A DNA stretch of 7,965 nt from Shewanella sp. 10N.286.48.A6 (GTDB taxonomy: Bacteria; Pseudomonadota; Gammaproteobacteria; Enterobacterales; Shewanellaceae), in the NCBI RefSeq assembly GCF_002873135.1, contig NZ_MCVI01000050.1, positions 1-7,965 of the forward strand. Direction: 5' to 3'. The position numbers were made by a program, and so were the translations under genes. Positions 6,443 to 7,965 of the stretch are shown here, one piece after another (the stretch's first letter is position 1; each line of letters starts with the position of its first letter). The notes beneath the pieces were generated by a model. That model was not told the DNA's origin. It searched no databases and saw only the letters and a program-made list of their open reading frames with translations.

Positions 6443-6527
6443 AAATATTAATAAATTAAGCTAAAAAGTGATTAAGTTTTGGTAATTAGCCTAGGGGTGT
6501 TTATCGGAATTCTCGCTAAATAAGCTG

Positions 6528-7125
6528 TTAAGTGGCAATCGAGTCACGTGAATATTAAATAAAATGGAGAATAAAACCAGAATGAAAAATAAATTAGCAA
6601 TGTTGATGTTACTAAATCTTGCCAGTATTGGTATAGCTGAAGCTAATGATAAAACAAAAAATACTAAATTCGAATATATTGCGCCTTATTTGGGGAGCAT
6701 TAGAGATATATACCCATCAGCAACAATTCAAACATACCGGACAGATTATTTTTCTTATGCGGAAACAGTATCTGGTGACGGATTTTCTAAGGGGCTTGAG
6801 TACCTTTATAACCAACAAAAAGATAAATTGAAAAACATGTGTAATCAACATAAAGGTAAATTCAATAAAGTATATTATGGATTTGATAACTTTTCCGTTT
6901 CTGAGAGACAATTAACAGATATCACCATCAATTATTCTGGTGGAACAAAGTATTCAACAGGTCAAAAAGTACACTTTTTATTTAATATGTATTGTGCAAC
7001 AATTGAGTAGATTTAATCTGGGAGTATGGGCCACTTAACAAGCAAATAAATCAGGACAAATAATAGTTGGTTTTTGCTCCTTCGTCGCTATTATAACCAA
7101 CTGTTATTTGCCTATTATTTGAGCG
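6528..7125 (+). mobile_element. Integron gene cassette A
   Basis: The cassette begins after G of the core site GTTAAGT (6527-6533) and ends at G7125 of the next core site. The boundary is confirmed within the sequence: GTTAAGTGGC (6527-6536) is the exact reverse complement of GCCACTTAAC (7030-7039), the R'' end of its own attC, as expected when a circular cassette is closed. It carries one exported-protein gene in the standard orientation. Confidence 0.85.
6582..7010 (+). CDS. Exported cassette protein, unknown function, 142 aa
   Basis: The ATG at 6582 is preferred to the one at 6564. GGAGA (6566-6570) overlaps the earlier ATG and serves as ribosome binding site for the later one, and the later start begins a classical signal peptide (MKNK, hydrophobic core to about 18, probable cleavage after AEA at residue 21). 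The mature protein of about 120 residues is rich in Tyr, Lys and Asn and holds two Cys (about 87 and 138) that could form a periplasmic disulphide. No family is recognised and there is no lipobox. It is the only gene of cassette A, starts about 54 bases after the cassette edge and ends 22 bases before the attC. No own promoter is evident, so it may depend on upstream transcription. Confidence 0.8.
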   Translation: MKNKLAMLMLLNLASIGIAEANDKTKNTKFEYIAPYLGSIRDIYPSATIQTYRTDYFSYAETVSGDGFSKGLEYLYNQQKDKLKNMCNQHKGKFNKVYYGFDNFSVSERQLTDITINYSGGTKYSTGQKVHFLFNMYCATIE

Positions 7126-7131
7126 TTACGT
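7033..7131 (+). other. attC: attC recombination site of cassette A, 99 bp
   Basis: R'' is ACTTAAC (7033-7039), matching RYYYAAC. R' is GTTACGT (7125-7131), which departs from GTTRRRY at one base because its last six bases belong to the next cassette. Between them, 7057-7072 pairs with 7095-7110 in a 16-bp arm with one G-T pair, and CAAATAA (7043-7049) pairs with TTATTTG (7115-7121), leaving unpaired bases as in other attC hairpins. This is the folded single-strand substrate of an integron integrase. Confidence 0.88.
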
Positions 7132-7578
7132 TTACAGGGAAGGTTCGGTGATTCTGTTTAATTCTGATATCGTTGAAGTTTTACAAATGGCTCTCAGTGA
7201 GCAATACCTAGATTCAACTTTATTGTCTTCTTGTGGAATCGGGTTTAAATTCTGCGATGTCAAAATTCATTGTAATGAGCGAGTTATTGCTCGTATTGAT
7301 GGAAAAATCTATGAATGGGATGATTCACCAAATAGTGCCCCATGGGGAAATTTGGTCAGGCAACAATTTTCAAATGTTTGTTTATCATCCCCGAGTTTGC
7401 TTAAAATCACTCTGCAATCTGGCGACTATATTAAAATTGAAACTTTAGAAAACCAATATGAATCGGTCATTATTAATTTCTCATCTAAAGGTAAAGAAAT
7501 AATAATGGAAATATTTTAGTAAATGTAAACCTAACAGATAAGGATAGGCCGCGCGTAGCCGCGTCCTTATCCCAAGTG
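7126..7578 (+). mobile_element. Integron gene cassette B
   Basis: It runs from T7126 to G7578. The first bases, GTTACGTTTACA (7125-7136), are complementary at 11 of 12 positions to TGTAAACCTAAC (7524-7535) at its own attC, which supports both edges. It carries one gene in the standard orientation. Confidence 0.83.
7148..7519 (+). CDS. Soluble cassette protein, unknown function, 123 aa
   Basis: The GTG start has GGGAAGG (about 7137-7143) four bases upstream and lies 22 bases inside the cassette, a usual spacing. The product has no signal peptide or membrane helix. It looks like a small alpha/beta protein with a C-terminal run of strands, LLKITLQSGDYIKIETLE then YESVIINF. The pattern of a strand, GDY/DG-type turn, strand and YES resembles small single-domain proteins common among hypothetical, immunity-like and integron-cassette products; this is memory-based and gives no function. 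The stop lies nine bases before the attC R''. Strong coding character plus the cassette position make it a real gene. Confidence 0.82.
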   Translation: MILFNSDIVEVLQMALSEQYLDSTLLSSCGIGFKFCDVKIHCNERVIARIDGKIYEWDDSPNSAPWGNLVRQQFSNVCLSSPSLLKITLQSGDYIKIETLENQYESVIINFSSKGKEIIMEIF

Positions 7579-7584
7579 TTGAAC
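7529..7584 (+). other. attC: attC recombination site of cassette B, 56 bp
   Basis: R'' is ACCTAAC (7529-7535) and R' is GTTGAAC (7578-7584); both fit consensus exactly. ATAAGGA (7538-7544) pairs with TCCTTAT (7564-7570), and the inner part is GC-rich (CGCG 7550-7553 with CGCG 7560-7563). The spacing to the core sites is asymmetric (2 against 7 bases), leaving extrahelical bases. It is near the minimum length of known attC sites. Confidence 0.85.
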
Positions 7585-7608
7585 AAGCCCGAGTGATACC
7601 TTTATAGT
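7579..7608 (+). promoter_or_regulatory. Sigma70-like promoter at cassette C start
   Basis: TTGAAC (7579-7584), 18 bases, then TATAGT (7603-7608) fits the sigma70 pattern. The -35 box is the core site itself, so the promoter depends on cassette junction sequence. Transcription would begin near 7615. Confidence 0.4.
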
Positions 7609-7618
7609 GTAAATATCG

Positions 7619-7639
7619 GCGTAAGATCTTACGCTTTTT
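7619..7639 (+). terminator. Intrinsic terminator-like palindrome
   Basis: GCGTAAGATCTTACGC (7619-7634) is a 16-bp perfect palindrome, able to form a 6-bp stem with a GATC loop, directly followed by TTTTT. It could stop transcription arriving from cassettes A and B or from the adjacent promoter. Confidence 0.55.
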
Positions 7640-7691
7640 CGATGTGTGCTGAGCAGTTACATTTTTTACTAGCCGCATAGATCCCTTAGCA

Positions 7692-7755
7692 TCGTCAGCT
7701 AATTTCTTTACCTAAAATATCAATGCCTTAGCACCTCCTGATACTTTTCTTGTTC
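7692..7755 (+). repeat. Direct repeat copy 2 within cassette C
   Basis: Matches 1-64 at 62 of 64 positions, same orientation. Similarity ends exactly at GTTC (7752-7755), where the IS91-like element begins. Confidence 0.9.
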
Positions 7756-7965
7756 CGCATCTTAAGTGTTAATTTTTAATCCTTCCGCTTAAACAGTGGC
7801 GTTAGGTGTGGTTGGTTTTTGCCTAAGAAAGCTTGTCAGTCGTGCATGCTTATTCCTATGCACCCCCATAAATATCATCGGTTGTCGGCAACAAGGGCAA
7901 GGTCGTATGGCTTGAGTTTTAGTGGTGTTTTCGAGCGGCGCAAACACGGTGCCAGCAACGGCTAG
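7756..7965 (-). mobile_element. IS91-like element, oriIS-side end, partial
   Basis: A - strand transposase C-terminus runs in from the right and ends 33 bases before a sharp junction. Read on the - strand, the element ends ...CTTAAGATGCG and is followed by GAAC. IS91-family elements are known to insert with their transposase-distal origin end next to GAAC or CAAG, without target duplication, which fits. The rest of the element lies outside the window. Confidence 0.5.
7789..7965 (-). CDS. IS91-like transposase, C-terminal 58 residues
   Basis: An open frame enters from the window edge and ends at a TAA (7791-7789). It contains RPCPCCRQPM followed by a basic stretch (HRNKHARL), a CxxC-type metal-binding ending seen in IS91-type and some other transposases. 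The catalytic HUH and Tyr motifs would lie upstream of the visible part. Assignment rests on this short tail plus the GAAC junction, so another transposase family remains possible. Confidence 0.5.
   Translation of the reverse strand, partial: LAVAGTVFAPLENTTKTQAIRPCPCCRQPMIFMGVHRNKHARLTSFLRQKPTTPNATV

Larger units (their letters stand above)
6032..6527. other. Non-coding region between RAYT gene and cassette A
   Basis: No gene is seen. It contains a hairpin (AACCATC with GATGGTT, about 6090-6110), the 8-bp stem at 6119-6144, an imperfect long hairpin at about 6250-6340 and the octamer array at 6398-6442. The motif TTCTCG occurs three times (about 6330, 6350 and 6510). The region ends at a perfect integron core site GTTAAGT (6527-6533). 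The site upstream of that cassette, whether attI or an attC, cannot be folded convincingly. Confidence 0.4.
7579..7755 (+). mobile_element. Gene-less integron cassette C, interrupted
   Basis: It starts at T7579 after the attC of cassette B. Its expected R'' is the complement of its first bases (GTTGAACAAG), i.e. CTTGTTCAAC. The sequence holds CTTGTTC (7749-7755) and then changes abruptly, consistent with an insertion inside R''. In 177 bases no frame with a start and binding site is present. Its last 64 bases equal the repeat at the window start. Confidence 0.65.

Noticed and set aside
6646..6911. Other frames within the cassette A gene
   Set aside because: Shadows of the exported-protein gene, without binding sites or signal features.
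513..7519. A multi-gene defence operon or toxin-antitoxin pair
   Set aside because: Genes are isolated by gaps of hundreds of bases, no two are coupled, and none shows recognisable toxin, antitoxin, nuclease or ATPase motifs.
7481..7678. A 65-codon - strand frame across attC B and cassette C
   Set aside because: It runs through the attC hairpin and the terminator palindrome; no binding site, and its composition is explained by those structures.

Overview
The window looks like accessory DNA from a marine-type gammaproteobacterium, possibly Shewanella or a relative. That placement is an inference from three things: the RAYT transposase style, the small truncated tyrosine recombinase, and AT-rich small genes resembling integron cargo. 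Every convincing intact gene lies on the + strand and is separated from its neighbours by long non-coding gaps, so there is little sign of operons. The RAYT gene is visibly less AT-rich than its neighbours.

Left part (1-2459): A 64-bp sequence (1-64) recurs almost identically at 7692-7755. Directly after it starts a ~1.9-kb unit (65-1952) bounded by ~30-bp imperfect inverted repeats, each able to form a hairpin. The unit carries one gene, for a three-helix membrane protein with a large soluble domain. Its right end abuts what looks like the 5' part of a group II intron on the - strand (1953-2220).

Middle (2460-6031): A small C-terminally anchored coiled-coil membrane protein is followed by a tyrosine recombinase pseudogene (in-frame stop), then an exported ~195-aa protein, a 129-aa protein with one C-terminal membrane helix, and a complete RAYT/Y1 HUH transposase. 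The RAYT is followed by ~0.5 kb of hairpins and a 5.6-copy octamer repeat.

Right part (6528-7965): This is the best-defined structure, a short run of integron gene cassettes in the usual same-strand order. Cassette A (6528-7125) encodes an exported protein and ends in a 99-bp attC. Cassette B (7126-7578) encodes a 123-aa soluble protein and ends in a 56-bp attC. Cassette C (from 7579) has no credible gene but has a promoter-like and a terminator-like sequence. The boundaries are supported by complementarity between each cassette's first bases and its own R'' site. Cassette C is cut in its presumed R'' at GTTC by the 3' end of a leftward IS91-like element, whose transposase C-terminus runs off the window. 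No integron integrase is visible.

No pathway links these genes. The window is best read as an integron cassette array overlain by several classes of mobile element: an inverted-repeat unit, a group II intron, a RAYT, an IS91-like element and a recombinase relic. The most interesting points are the gene-less cassette, the two repeat copies broken at the same GTTC, and the inverted-repeat unit carrying an unknown membrane protein.
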